A stretch of DNA of 64,000 bases from CBDFKK01 sp965248815 (GTDB lineage: Bacteria > Pseudomonadota > Alphaproteobacteria > SMXP01), in the NCBI GenBank assembly GCA_965248815.1, contig CBDFKK010000008.1:310001-374000 (forward strand), written 5' to 3'. Below the pieces are notes generated by a model. That model made no database searches, was not told the DNA's origin, and saw nothing but the letters and a program-made list of their open reading frames with translations. Numbering within the stretch: the stretch's first letter is position 1; the number at the start of each line of letters is the position of its first letter. Position numbers and translations under genes: made by a program. Below, in pieces: positions 1-8,619 of the stretch.

Positions 1-1
1 T

Positions 2-352
2 GATGAAGACATAGAGAAGCTCGATGCTGCTCGAAAGGCCGTCGCGGAACAGAATGCATCTAATGAAAGCGTCGAACATCTAAAGCTAACGGCTCATGAC
101 CTAAAAGGATTGGGCCAGACCTACGATTTTCCCCTCGTCGCACGGCTTGCCTCATCCTGGTATAATCTTCTAGAAAACCTGCCGGTCGAGGTCAATCTGC
201 CAAAAGAGTTGCTGGACGCCCATGTTGAAGGTATTCGAGTTGAAGGTATTCGAGCCATGGTCCGCCATGACGTGAGAGAAACCACCGACAAAACCGGCGT
301 GGCACTCGCCACAGAGCTGGAAGAGCTCGTGAGCGCAGCCGTCAGCCAGTAA
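2..352 (+). CDS. HPt-like protein, C-terminal part
   Basis: The reading frame is open from the left edge of the window, so the start of the gene lies outside it. The visible 116 residues are helical and carry AHDLKG, which matches the phospho-accepting histidine motif of histidine phosphotransfer (HPt) domains (HxLKG), followed by a helix with LARLAS-like spacing. A role as a phosphorelay intermediate is inferred from this motif only. Near the end the residues VEGIR occur twice because of a 15-bp in-frame duplication. The stop is followed by a 54-bp gap to the convergent DUF2336 gene. Confidence 0.55.
   Translation, partial: DEDIEKLDAARKAVAEQNASNESVEHLKLTAHDLKGLGQTYDFPLVARLASSWYNLLENLPVEVNLPKELLDAHVEGIRVEGIRAMVRHDVRETTDKTGVALATELEELVSAAVSQ
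224..253 (+). repeat. 15-bp tandem duplication in the HPt-like gene
   Basis: GTTGAAGGTATTCGA occurs twice head to tail (224-238 and 239-253). It adds five residues (VEGIR) in frame. The two units are identical, which suggests a recent slippage event. Confidence 0.9.
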
Positions 353-406
353 ACGTTCCAAGAAATCTAAATCGTCTGATCGATGAGGCCGACGGCCTAT
401 CGTAGT

Positions 407-1534
407 TTATGCCGCCTGGTTTTGGTCGACAGAGCGACCCAACGCATCGATCAAATAATCAATATCGTCAGCATCTATATTGTCGTACTGCGTTAGAATG
501 CGCTCGATCATTCGGTCACGAAAGCGCTCCCGGTCGCGGTCGCCGCCGTCATAATCCGTCTCCTTGAAGACATCGACGGCGATGCGAAATGCAGGAAAGT
601 ACACCTCCGAAATTCCCGTCTTTTGAAACACGGCTTGAAGACCGAGTGATCCGGCATCATGAATCATCAGGCCTGCTTTTTCGGCTGACACTCCGCACAT
701 TTCGGCCATGCCCGCCTCAAAGAACCGCATATCACCCGTGCACAGGGCACGTAGCATCAAGGAGGCCGTCAAACGGCCGTTTTGTTTTAGCTGCTGAGCA
801 AGCTTAGATACATCTTCTGCTTGAGCTGCCAGCTCCACTAAGTCCACGGTTGCTCTTTCGCGGCTATCTTGTGCAATTCTATTAGCTTGCGCGTCCGAAA
901 GTGCATGACGCTCCACAAGATAAGTCTGCAATTTGCCGGAGACCATCGTCACAAGACGCTCGGCGACCGTGATCGGTAATTCGGATCGATTTGCCAAAGA
1001 CTCTTGAACATCCTCGAACTTACCGTGGCGGTCGAGTAGTTCAGAATATGTCGTCTCGCTGATTGTGGCGCCATCGTTTGAGACGAGTTTGGCAACAGCT
1101 TCACCATTGTCAGTCTCGACCAAAGCAACGGCTACTTTGTCGCTCACTTGCGGGCGACCAGCTATCGCGATCTGTTTGCTACCTCGGCCGGAATTTACGA
1201 TTTCGATGAGGTCGTCATCGGTAAAAACTGGCGACGACTCCAAAAGAGGAACGGCAACGGAATCTATGTCCTTTGCCAAAGCTAACGCGACATCCCGTGG
1301 TACATCGTCGGCATAGCGCAGGCTTTCAGACAGAGACTTGCGGACCAATTCAGCGGCATCCTTGACCAGCGTTCTCAAGATACTGTTCGCCAGCTCTCGC
1401 TCCTCTTCAGTGAGGCTCGTTGTGTCGATTTGTTGCGCTACTTTCCTAGCTACATCGGCGCGAACGTCATCTGACGGATTCTGGAGCAACTCCTGAATAT
1501 CATTTTGACTTAATTTTGAACCTTTTTTGGGCAC
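407..1534 (-). CDS. DUF2336 domain protein
   Basis: A 375-residue, all-helical, acidic protein that resembles the DUF2336 family, found mainly in alphaproteobacteria. It has no signal peptide or membrane segment, so it should be cytoplasmic. The N-terminal half reads as HEAT-like helical repeats (for example NPSDDVRADVARKVAQQI), and the C-terminal third carries the region GRLTASLMLRALCTGDMRFF that I associate with this family. Its biochemical role is unknown. It is transcribed toward the HPt-like gene. The start ATG lies in a short lysine-rich N-terminus (MPKKGSK). Confidence 0.7.
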   Translation of the reverse strand: MPKKGSKLSQNDIQELLQNPSDDVRADVARKVAQQIDTTSLTEEERELANSILRTLVKDAAELVRKSLSESLRYADDVPRDVALALAKDIDSVAVPLLESSPVFTDDDLIEIVNSGRGSKQIAIAGRPQVSDKVAVALVETDNGEAVAKLVSNDGATISETTYSELLDRHGKFEDVQESLANRSELPITVAERLVTMVSGKLQTYLVERHALSDAQANRIAQDSRERATVDLVELAAQAEDVSKLAQQLKQNGRLTASLMLRALCTGDMRFFEAGMAEMCGVSAEKAGLMIHDAGSLGLQAVFQKTGISEVYFPAFRIAVDVFKETDYDGGDRDRERFRDRMIERILTQYDNIDADDIDYLIDALGRSVDQNQAA

Positions 1535-1763
1535 CGCTTATTCTCCGAATTGCTTAAGTGAAGTGCGCGCACCAATACACGTGATTGGCCGCGTCTCAGT
1601 CTGTCCCACCTAACATTGTGCGGAAAATGAGTTAACGCACACCTTATGCGAGAGCGGTTCTCCTAAAATTGAACTGCTGGCCTATTTCAGGTTTTCGTTG
1701 GTAAACGACTTGTTAATGACTGTGCACCTCGTGCAGTTTTCCCAATTCCAAACCGAGATCGAT

Positions 1764-3044
1764 CTAGCTCGAGCTGAGTGCGAGTTTGGGAAAACCACAA
1801 ACGGTTACAGCAAGCAAACCAGCCGCCACCGCATAGGCTGCTAGAAGCAACGCAGTGACTTCAATAGAAATGCCCCAGTCTGTCAGCAATCCCATCAGTG
1901 CCGGCGATACCGCCGTTCCAAAGACGGTCAGCCCTCCCGAAAGGGCACGAATAGCACCCAGGTGAAGCACGCCGTAGAGCTCAGCCCACATCGCAATGGA
2001 AGTCGGAAAGATAAGACCGAGCGAAAGCCCCAAGAGCAACATGATGGGAAAGATCATGACGGGCACGTCAGCGACGGCGAGTAGAACCAAACAAAGTATG
2101 GTCGGCAACAAGCTCAGCGGCAACAAGGGCATGGCACCAAATCGATCGATGAGCGGGCCGGATCCGAGCGTAACCACAGCTTGCATGAGCGCCATTCCAG
2201 ACAGGCTCGCCGCAATCAACTCAAGATCCCAGGACTTCGAGTCGGCGATGAGCGTGATGTTCCAAATCACACCGGTGCCAATAATGGGCATGGCAAGCAT
2301 CGCCGGTTGAACAAGATAGAACCGGATGTCGCGCACGACCTCACTTCGCGTCCAATGGTGGACATCGGAATAAGCCACGTCTTGAGTTTCGTCATGAGGT
2401 GCGGCCTCTTCTGATTTCTTAGCCTCCGGCGTTTTCGACCGTCCAAATGTCTGATTTTGACTAAGAAGAAATACAACAGCCGGCAGAAGAAAAACCAAAA
2501 GTGCAATTGCAAATAAGAGCCATGTTTGACGCCAACCGATTGCTGCTGTCATCGCAACACCGATGACAGGAAATATTGCTTGTCCTAATGGAAATCCTAG
2601 AGATACCAGACTGAGGGCGGTTCCGCGGCGAGCCCGAAATGATTTTGCCGCGGCGGTTAATGCCGCATGGGTCATCAAGCCTTGACCTGCAAGTCGAAGA
2701 CCAAAAAATGCCACAGGCAACCAGAAAAGCGCAGTTGATAGTGACATGATCATGCTCGCTGCGGCGAGCGCGCATATGACGAGCACACTAAAGCTCTTAA
2801 GACTCATCGTATCGACAAGCCGCCCCGCCCATACAAACGCGATAGCGCTCAAAACCGTGGCAACCGAGTAGTAACTGCCGATCTGTCCATGAGAGAGTCC
2901 GTACTCTTGGCGAAGTTCGGCGTTGAAAATGGCAATAAAGAACGTTTGCCCGTAGCTCGATCCCAAAGTCATGAGGATGCCGAACAAAAGGAACCGCGAA
3001 TTGGACTTTACGAAATCGCCATATTGCCGAAGGGACTCTGTCAT
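1764..3044 (-). CDS. MFS transporter
   Basis: A 426-residue integral membrane protein with about 12 hydrophobic segments, which fits a major facilitator carrier. The loop after the second segment (GRLVDTMSLKSF) sits where the MFS A-motif is expected, and a long charged central loop (around residues 195-220) separates the two six-helix halves. The start was set at 3044 because an AGAGGGA ribosome site sits just upstream; a longer frame would run back into the DksA/TraR-like gene. The substrate cannot be told from sequence. It lies 40 bp downstream of that gene on the same strand. Confidence 0.8.
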   Translation of the reverse strand: MTESLRQYGDFVKSNSRFLLFGILMTLGSSYGQTFFIAIFNAELRQEYGLSHGQIGSYYSVATVLSAIAFVWAGRLVDTMSLKSFSVLVICALAAASMIMSLSTALFWLPVAFFGLRLAGQGLMTHAALTAAAKSFRARRGTALSLVSLGFPLGQAIFPVIGVAMTAAIGWRQTWLLFAIALLVFLLPAVVFLLSQNQTFGRSKTPEAKKSEEAAPHDETQDVAYSDVHHWTRSEVVRDIRFYLVQPAMLAMPIIGTGVIWNITLIADSKSWDLELIAASLSGMALMQAVVTLGSGPLIDRFGAMPLLPLSLLPTILCLVLLAVADVPVMIFPIMLLLGLSLGLIFPTSIAMWAELYGVLHLGAIRALSGGLTVFGTAVSPALMGLLTDWGISIEVTALLLAAYAVAAGLLAVTVCGFPKLALSSS

Positions 3045-3084
3045 AATCCCTCTTTGTATCGGCAATAACAGACTTAAAGAAAAG

Positions 3085-3429
3085 TTATTTCGAGTGACCG
3101 ATGGCGGTCGGCGCAGCCGGATCAAGTTCTAGTCGCTTGCGCTCTATTTCTTCGCCGGTGGAGATGCAATAACCATATTCTCCGGCGTCGAGCCTATCCA
3201 ACGCCGCTTCGACTCTTTTAACTTCAAGCTTTCGGCGTGTTTCATTTGCTCTGGCCATTTCCTGAACTTGGATGGCATCCATACGGGACAGTCGGCCGAC
3301 TCTGGATTGATCGAGCTCCACGGTGTCCAACGCGTCCTTATTGATCTCACCCTGTGCTTCGAGTTCAGCCTTAATCTCCAACAGACGTTTTCTCTGCCGT
3401 TCTAGAAAGCTTTTGCTCAGGCCGGTCAT
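3085..3429 (-). CDS. TraR/DksA family protein with degenerate zinc finger
   Basis: A 114-residue protein with an N-terminal coiled coil and the C-terminal GEYGYCxxxGEEIxxxRLxxxP signature of the DksA/TraR family. These proteins bind RNA polymerase through its secondary channel and modulate transcription initiation. In C4-type members four cysteines hold zinc. Here only one of the four is present (GYCISTGEE, then PTAIGHSK with none), so a zinc site is unlikely. Several DksA relatives are known to lack the full cysteine set. The MFS gene follows after 40 bp and may be co-transcribed. Confidence 0.8.
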   Translation of the reverse strand: MTGLSKSFLERQRKRLLEIKAELEAQGEINKDALDTVELDQSRVGRLSRMDAIQVQEMARANETRRKLEVKRVEAALDRLDAGEYGYCISTGEEIERKRLELDPAAPTAIGHSK

Positions 3430-3510
3430 AACAACAAGCTTATCACAAATTTGGGCACTCAGTCCCGGTCCTGTAACGGTCGTGATAAGACGTTGCGGCT
3501 CTTGGGCGAA

Positions 3511-4401
3511 TTAGGATGCTCGGTGGGCTTTGTATTGCTCAAGCGCGTTCCGCTGAGTCGAATCAGATCTGGACGGGGGATCGATCATTGCTAGAACATC
3601 GAGAACCAGCGGCGAAAACACCATGCGGGATCCTGGAATAGCTGTCGACGGTAATACACCAGACCCCAGCTCACTGTACGTGCTTCTCGCATATTGAATT
3701 TGATCTCTGATAGCGGCGCTGGAGGACACATAAGTTGAAGGAGCCCTCGACACTGCAATATTTTTGGGCGCGGCCATGACATGTTCTTGTGGTGGCTTTG
3801 ATTTGGTTAGATAGTTGTAAACCTCTTTAACGGTCCGCGCGCTCCCGTTTGCATGATAGAAAATCGCCCGGTTGGCCCGCGCTGCAGACGGAAACATAAC
3901 TTCCGCTGATTTGTCCGGATCGGATGCCGCGGTGGCAATTAGTTTTGCGCCTCCCGATGCGCCCATAAAGTGCGCGATATAAAGCTCGCCCGGCGCAAGT
4001 TTCCGGCCCAGTTTTGATTCTACTGCCTGTCTGCTTTCCTCAGCAAACTTCCCAGCCATATGCGCCGAAATTTTCGGATCAAATTTTAGGGCAATAATTT
4101 CCTTCTTCTTGGCGCCGTTGGGAACAAGATGCCTACCATTATCTTGGCGGTTTATTTGGTTCGAAAGCTCGCCAAGTCCCACTTCGTGACCGTGGCGGCG
4201 GACCAAATCGAGCCAGGTTTGGTCGATGAACTGGAATAGCCCTGAGGTGCTGGAAGTCTTTGATTTTGCTTGCGGTTTCAGACTGCTCTCTCGCATGGCA
4301 GTGTTCAGGAGATAGTCAAAGTCAGCACCTGTACGTCGGCTGGCAGACGTCAGCGCTGCGACGATCGATTTGGCTTGTCCGCTTGCCTGAATGTCTTGCA
4401 T
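3511..4401 (-). CDS. Lytic transglycosylase-like protein
   Basis: A 296-residue protein whose first half matches SLT-type lysozyme-fold transglycosylases, which cleave peptidoglycan. The likely catalytic glutamate is Glu38 in AMRESSLKP. It is followed by TSGLFQFIDQTW, the usual G(L/A)xQf block, and later by IAHFMGASGG. The C-terminal ~100 residues are Ser/Ala-rich and unassigned. From the chosen start there is no signal peptide, which is unusual for an envelope enzyme; export may rely on another route, or the true start may differ. Confidence 0.75.
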   Translation of the reverse strand: MQDIQASGQAKSIVAALTSASRRTGADFDYLLNTAMRESSLKPQAKSKTSSTSGLFQFIDQTWLDLVRRHGHEVGLGELSNQINRQDNGRHLVPNGAKKKEIIALKFDPKISAHMAGKFAEESRQAVESKLGRKLAPGELYIAHFMGASGGAKLIATAASDPDKSAEVMFPSAARANRAIFYHANGSARTVKEVYNYLTKSKPPQEHVMAAPKNIAVSRAPSTYVSSSAAIRDQIQYARSTYSELGSGVLPSTAIPGSRMVFSPLVLDVLAMIDPPSRSDSTQRNALEQYKAHRAS

Positions 4402-4509
4402 GTAACTGCTCCAACGCCGTTACAACGCAAAGCCCATGCCAAACATCAAAACTCGAGTGATCGTAAACAGACCCTTAATGTTGCCGCGTTTGGCGTGCTC
4501 TTAGGAAAA

Positions 4510-5487
4510 CTAAAACGGCAGGGCGAAGTCGCCGTAAAGAACAGCGATGTATGCAACATAGCACAACAACATGATTGACCCTTCGATCCTGTTCAGCTTC
4601 GAATTCGTCAGCAGGAAGGGAATAAAGATCAATGTTGCTCCCAACATGACCCAAACATCGAAGTCCAAGAATGCCGGATTGATGGTAATGGGCGCAACCA
4701 TGGCCGCTATTCCCAAAACGGCGAGAATATTGAAAATGTTGCTGCCGATAATTCCGCCGACAGCAACTTCGGGGTGCCCGCGCCAAGCCGCCACAATAAC
4801 AGTCGCCAATTCAGGCAAGCTCGTTCCCACTGCGACGATGCTCAATCCGATTGTACCTTCCGAAACGCCGAACATGCGCGCCAGGCCGGTGGCGCCATCG
4901 ACGAGGAATTCCGATCCTCCGTAAAGCGCGGCGATTCCGCCCGCGAGCCATGCAATATCCACGACCAGGCCCCACGTGGTGGGCTGCTGTTCGCGCTCAG
5001 CCTGGACTTCCATATTATGGCGCAGAGTTCCGACTTGAACATTTCTCGCCTTTTCATCAAGCGTCGCATAAATGATATAGAGAATTAGAAGTCCGACTAG
5101 GAACGAACCCTGGAGCTGGCCGATAACTTCGCGATGAGCCAGCCAGACAAAAAGACCTGTGACGGCTAGCAAGACCACAACATCCCGGTCCTTTATTTCC
5201 CGATAACAGGCATAAGGACTAATTAGGCCAGCAAGCGCCAGAATAAGTAGAAGATCGGCAATGTTGCTTCCAAGAACGTTGCCGACGGCGATGTCGGGCC
5301 GTCCCTCTTGGGCTGCTTGAATTGCGACCGCCAATTCAGGAGATGATGTTCCAAAGGCAACAACAAACAATCCCACCAAAAGAGTCGATATGCCCAATCG
5401 GCGGCTGACATCAACAGCGCCCCGTACTACGGCTTCTCCACCAAGCCCCAATAAGACCAATCCACCGATGACATACAAATATTCCAT
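4510..5487 (-). CDS. Calcium/sodium antiporter (CaxA/YrbG type)
   Basis: A 325-residue inner-membrane protein with the two inverted alpha-repeats of the Ca2+/cation antiporter superfamily: GTSSPELAVAIQAA with GNVLGSNIAD in the first half and GTSLPELATVIVAAW with GGIIGSNIFN in the second. The acidic residue in each PEL motif is the known ion ligand. About ten hydrophobic segments are split by a short charged loop. The start at 5487 is preferred over 5511 because a G-rich ribosome site precedes it. It probably exchanges Na+ for Ca2+. Confidence 0.88.
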   Translation of the reverse strand: MEYLYVIGGLVLLGLGGEAVVRGAVDVSRRLGISTLLVGLFVVAFGTSSPELAVAIQAAQEGRPDIAVGNVLGSNIADLLLILALAGLISPYACYREIKDRDVVVLLAVTGLFVWLAHREVIGQLQGSFLVGLLILYIIYATLDEKARNVQVGTLRHNMEVQAEREQQPTTWGLVVDIAWLAGGIAALYGGSEFLVDGATGLARMFGVSEGTIGLSIVAVGTSLPELATVIVAAWRGHPEVAVGGIIGSNIFNILAVLGIAAMVAPITINPAFLDFDVWVMLGATLIFIPFLLTNSKLNRIEGSIMLLCYVAYIAVLYGDFALPF

Positions 5488-5631
5488 GAGCCCCCCAGCC
5501 CCGATACACATGCCATACTATAATGTTCAGCGGGCATTTCGAAGTCCGGAGAAGACGACTTTTCGTGAATTCGGCCAAACGGCCGTCGAATTTTGCTTGG
5601 GATAGGCAACTGAGCAGCAGGGCGCGCTCTG

Positions 5632-5844
5632 CTAGGCCTTGCCTTCGGCTTCACGCTGCGCCTGTTTGCGAGCTAGCTTTCGCGCACGTCGGATGGCTTC
5701 AGCTTTCTTGCGTTGACGCTTTTCCGATGGTTTTTCATAGTGCCGCCGCCGTTTCATTTCGCGAAATGTGCCTTCGCGTTGCATCTTCTTTTTGAGTGCT
5801 TTCAGCGCTTGATCGACGTTGTTATCTCGAACAGAAACTTCCAA
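5632..5844 (-). CDS. rpsU: 30S ribosomal protein S21
   Basis: A 70-residue, very basic protein that matches bS21 nearly end to end: VSVRDNNVDQALKALKKKMQ, then REMKRRRHYEKPSEKRQRKK and an Arg/Lys-rich tail. S21 binds the small-subunit platform near the anti-Shine-Dalgarno end of 16S rRNA. The length is usual for alphaproteobacteria. It stands alone, with about 140 bp to the antiporter gene and 100 bp to thiO, all on the minus strand. Confidence 0.96.
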   Translation of the reverse strand: MEVSVRDNNVDQALKALKKKMQREGTFREMKRRRHYEKPSEKRQRKKAEAIRRARKLARKQAQREAEGKA

Positions 5845-5943
5845 TGTTGGCCCTCTACTTCACCTTTGACTTTGAGACCTGTGCTTTTACACCATTAATC
5901 AACGGAATGCACTAATACGCGACAGGCTAATTATACGTAAATA

Positions 5944-7119
5944 TCAGGCTAATTTTCGCTGATATGCGTGGATTGGCCAACTTTGCATATTTGGCTGATT
6001 GAATCGCTCAACGGAGAAGCTGTCGACAGGCCGAAGCACCTCATCCTCGAGCACAAGCTGCGTAATCGCTTGCGCCGTCGCAGGCGCCCAAAGAACTCCA
6101 TTTCTATAATGCCCGGTCGCTAACACGAGGCCGGAGATCGAACACGGGCCCAAAATTGGCATTCCGTCTGGCGTGCCGGGGCGTATTCCAGCCCACTGAT
6201 CCAAGATATTTAAGTCTGCAGTTTTTGGGAGCAGATCACGAGCAAACGCAAATAGCTTTTCGGTTTGACGCGGCGAAGGCCGACGATCGGTTTCACCTTC
6301 CTCTGCTGTTGCGCCGACCAGTACTCGACCATCTTTTCGGGGAACCAAATACCCCCCTTCCGACCTAACAACGTGTCTCAGTCGCAGACGCGGCGAGGAG
6401 CCGAGAGCTGCGATTTGACCTTTGACAGGCTTAACCGGAACCTCAGGCAGATTTTGGATTGGCAATTTGCCGGATTCGAAACCCGCAGCGACAATCACAA
6501 CATCAATTGGCAGGAGCTCGCCGGCAACCTGAACCGCCTTGACCGTCTGATCGGAACAGATGACCCCTTCCACCGGCAAGTTTTCATGAAGCGTAGCGCC
6601 TGCCCCTTTCACAGCCAGTTCTAATGCGGTCACAATTTGGCGAATATCGACTTGAGTATCTGTTTGGCAAAACGCCGCAGCGTTAATGTCGGACGAAATC
6701 CCAGGTTCGAACTTTGCGACTTCCTCAAGCGACAACTCACGGACCTCGCCGTTTCGAATAAGCGGGCCCTCGACGATATCATTTAACCACTGAACTTCTT
6801 GCGAAGATCGCGCGACAAGTAGCGTTCCCTCAGTTCGAAGCCCTAAATCGACGGAACTGACTGTGCCCAGTTCCGAGGCAAATGCCGGCCATAACGCCAA
6901 ACTCTTAAGACCAAAATCGTATAGGTGCTCGTTCGTAGAGGACGCTTCTGCTGATGCTCCCAACATGCCAGCGGCGGCCCAACTCGCGCCCCGACCTGCG
7001 CGTGACTTGTCGAAGATGCTCACCGCGCATCCAGCCTGCGCTAAGCGCCATCCGACAGAAAGCCCAATGACACCTGCGCCTATAATCGCAACATTTGGCT
7101 TTCCCGTCCGTCGTTCCAT
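5944..7119 (-). CDS. thiO: Glycine oxidase ThiO-like FAD oxidoreductase
   Basis: A 391-residue DAO-family enzyme. An FAD-binding Rossmann motif (IIGAGVIGLS, residues 13-22) is followed by the conserved GASWAAAGML block of ThiO proteins. Near the C-terminus, WAGIRPGTPDGMPILG and TGHYRNGVLWAPATA match the second FAD/substrate region. ThiO oxidises glycine to iminoglycine for the thiazole moiety of thiamine. No other thiamine genes are adjacent and no TPP riboswitch was recognised upstream, so thiamine use is inferred from family alone. Confidence 0.85.
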   Translation of the reverse strand: MERRTGKPNVAIIGAGVIGLSVGWRLAQAGCAVSIFDKSRAGRGASWAAAGMLGASAEASSTNEHLYDFGLKSLALWPAFASELGTVSSVDLGLRTEGTLLVARSSQEVQWLNDIVEGPLIRNGEVRELSLEEVAKFEPGISSDINAAAFCQTDTQVDIRQIVTALELAVKGAGATLHENLPVEGVICSDQTVKAVQVAGELLPIDVVIVAAGFESGKLPIQNLPEVPVKPVKGQIAALGSSPRLRLRHVVRSEGGYLVPRKDGRVLVGATAEEGETDRRPSPRQTEKLFAFARDLLPKTADLNILDQWAGIRPGTPDGMPILGPCSISGLVLATGHYRNGVLWAPATAQAITQLVLEDEVLRPVDSFSVERFNQPNMQSWPIHAYQRKLA

Positions 7120-7461
7120 GGATATCCCTGTTAGTTGCCCACTGCAGATGCTGAACGCGGACTTACATCAATTCTGACAGCTTATATAAAGAGCATGAGC
7201 AGCAGCGGCCAGTCCTCTAAATCGATAGAAGAACTCCCAGTTTTGGGTCAGCTCGAAACGAATTTGACCGAATTGTTACCACAGGGCGATTGTCACCTGC
7301 GTGACATTTCCTGACCGATGTGGTGAAATGTTCCTGTTCTGTTGTTTACGTGATCGACTGTATTCAAGCAGAGCAACGGCGAACATGGGGTGGCGCCGTA
7401 ACTTCTAGCCCAAGCCGCGCAAGCGAATGGGTTAAGTGATCAATAGCTACGGAGAACCCCA
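7120..7461. other. Intergenic region between thiO and the DUF6491 gene
   Basis: A 342-bp divergent spacer. It must hold the promoters of thiO (minus) and the DUF6491 gene (plus). No open frame with coding character is seen. The only clear structure is the palindrome at 7291-7306, annotated separately. Confidence 0.6.
7291..7306. promoter_or_regulatory. Palindrome TGTCAC-N4-GTGACA, possible operator
   Basis: TGTCACCTGCGTGACA has two perfect 6-bp arms around CTGC. The arms also read as TGTCA-N6-TGACA, the spacing used by dimeric helix-turn-helix regulators of the Crp/Fnr type. It lies 155 bp before the DUF6491 gene start and 171 bp before the thiO start. The regulator is not known. Confidence 0.35.
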
Positions 7462-7956
7462 ATGATCCAATCAAAATGGTTAGCGGCGCTGGGAATTGCC
7501 CTCGGTGTCACACTTTCCTTCGGCACCGTTTGGGCTGAAGAGGACTCTGCAAATGCGGAGGAAGACGCATCCAACCGGACATGTTTTTGGCTTCAGAGCA
7601 TCAATGATTTTAGAGCCATAGATAATTACCATGTGTGGGTGCGAGGTCCCACTCGGAAATATCAATATTTGCTCACGCTCTTTCAATATTGCGGCGGCGT
7701 GCGCTTTACCGAACAGATCGCTCTTGATACACGCCCGACTAATCGATTGTGTAGCAATGGCAACGAGCACTTAACCGTCCTCGATCACGGCTATACTCGG
7801 CGCTGCCTTATTTCCAACGTTGAGCGCGTCGCCACGATTAAGGAAGCCCGTGAATTGGTCCAAGCAAGAAAAGACGCAAAAGAGCAGAAGGACGATGAGG
7901 CAAGTTTGGACGTGCCCGAAGACACGAAAGTAGCGGTCGACGGGTCCAAGCAATAA
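7462..7956 (+). CDS. DUF6491 family exported protein
   Basis: A 164-residue protein with an N-terminal signal peptide (hydrophobic stretch residues 6-25, cleavage likely after VWA). The mature part matches what I know of DUF6491: RTCFWLQSINDF, then YHVWVRG, YLLTLFQYCGGVRF and IALDTRPTNRLCSNG, with the later RRCLISNVERV. Four cysteines in the core could form two disulfides in the periplasm. The C-terminal 30 residues are charged and low-complexity. Function is unknown. A strong terminator follows. Confidence 0.7.
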   Translation: MIQSKWLAALGIALGVTLSFGTVWAEEDSANAEEDASNRTCFWLQSINDFRAIDNYHVWVRGPTRKYQYLLTLFQYCGGVRFTEQIALDTRPTNRLCSNGNEHLTVLDHGYTRRCLISNVERVATIKEARELVQARKDAKEQKDDEASLDVPEDTKVAVDGSKQ

Positions 7957-7989
7957 TTGATCTCATTGCAATAGTTTAACCGGTTTTGG

Positions 7990-8017
7990 AGGGCCGGCCT
8001 CGATGGGCCGGCCCTTT
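7990..8017 (+). terminator. Rho-independent terminator after the DUF6491 gene
   Basis: GGGCCGGCC and GGCCGGCCC form a perfect GC-rich hairpin around a short loop (TCGATG region), followed by TTTCC. It starts about 30 bp after the stop codon. Confidence 0.75.
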
Positions 8018-8145
8018 CCATTGGTAACCGCTACTCATCAAGGAAAACCGCTGATCATAGATCGAGGCGTACACCTCAAAGCAGGCTCACACGGCGCGTG
8101 AATTTCGTATATGATCGCGCACAAGATTGAGAAAGGACTGAGGTT

Positions 8146-8619
8146 ATGACCGAGAAAGCCACTCTTGCCGCAGGTTGCTTTTGGGGCGTCGAGGAGACAT
8201 TTCGCAAGTTGGACGGTGTGATTTCAACGAAGGTCGGATATACCGGCGGAGAAACACCAAACCCAACATATGAGGATGTCTGCGGCCATCGAACGGGTCA
8301 CGCAGAAGCAATAGAAGTTGAGTTCGATCCGGACCGCATTTCGCTTGATGAGCTTCTAGATGTCTTTTGGGCATCTCACGACCCCACTCAACTCAATCGG
8401 CAAGGACCCGATGTCGGAGATCAGTACAGATCCGAAATCTTTTTTCACTCACCGGAACAAGAAGCAAATGCAATTGCTTCAAAAGAAAAAGCGCAAGCGT
8501 CGGGCCGCCATCATTCTCCTATCGTCACCAAGATAACGCCGGCAACGATCTTCTATGATGCCGAAGATTATCATCAGAAATACTTCCAGAAACGGGGGCT
8601 TAGCGTCGGTCATGGTTGA
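8146..8619 (+). CDS. msrA: Peptide-methionine (S)-S-oxide reductase
   Basis: A 157-residue MsrA. The active-site motif GCFWG sits at residues 10-14, and the later GYTGGETPNPTYEDVC, GHAEAIEVEFDP and YHQKYF blocks are all typical. The enzyme repairs S-form methionine sulfoxide in proteins. There is no cysteine in the last 100 residues, so the usual C-terminal resolving cysteine is missing; Cys47 in DVCGH is the only other one. The stop codon overlaps the TTG start of the next gene, so the two are likely translationally coupled. Confidence 0.95.
   Translation: MTEKATLAAGCFWGVEETFRKLDGVISTKVGYTGGETPNPTYEDVCGHRTGHAEAIEVEFDPDRISLDELLDVFWASHDPTQLNRQGPDVGDQYRSEIFFHSPEQEANAIASKEKAQASGRHHSPIVTKITPATIFYDAEDYHQKYFQKRGLSVGHG

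Noticed and set aside
1535..1763. Possible small RNA or gene in the gap upstream of DUF2336
   Set aside because: No terminator-like hairpin with T-run, ribosome site or coding frame was seen; it is probably a promoter region.
7120..7461. TPP riboswitch upstream of thiO
   Set aside because: The conserved THI-box segments (CTGAGA and the ACCTGATC-type core) were not found on the minus strand.
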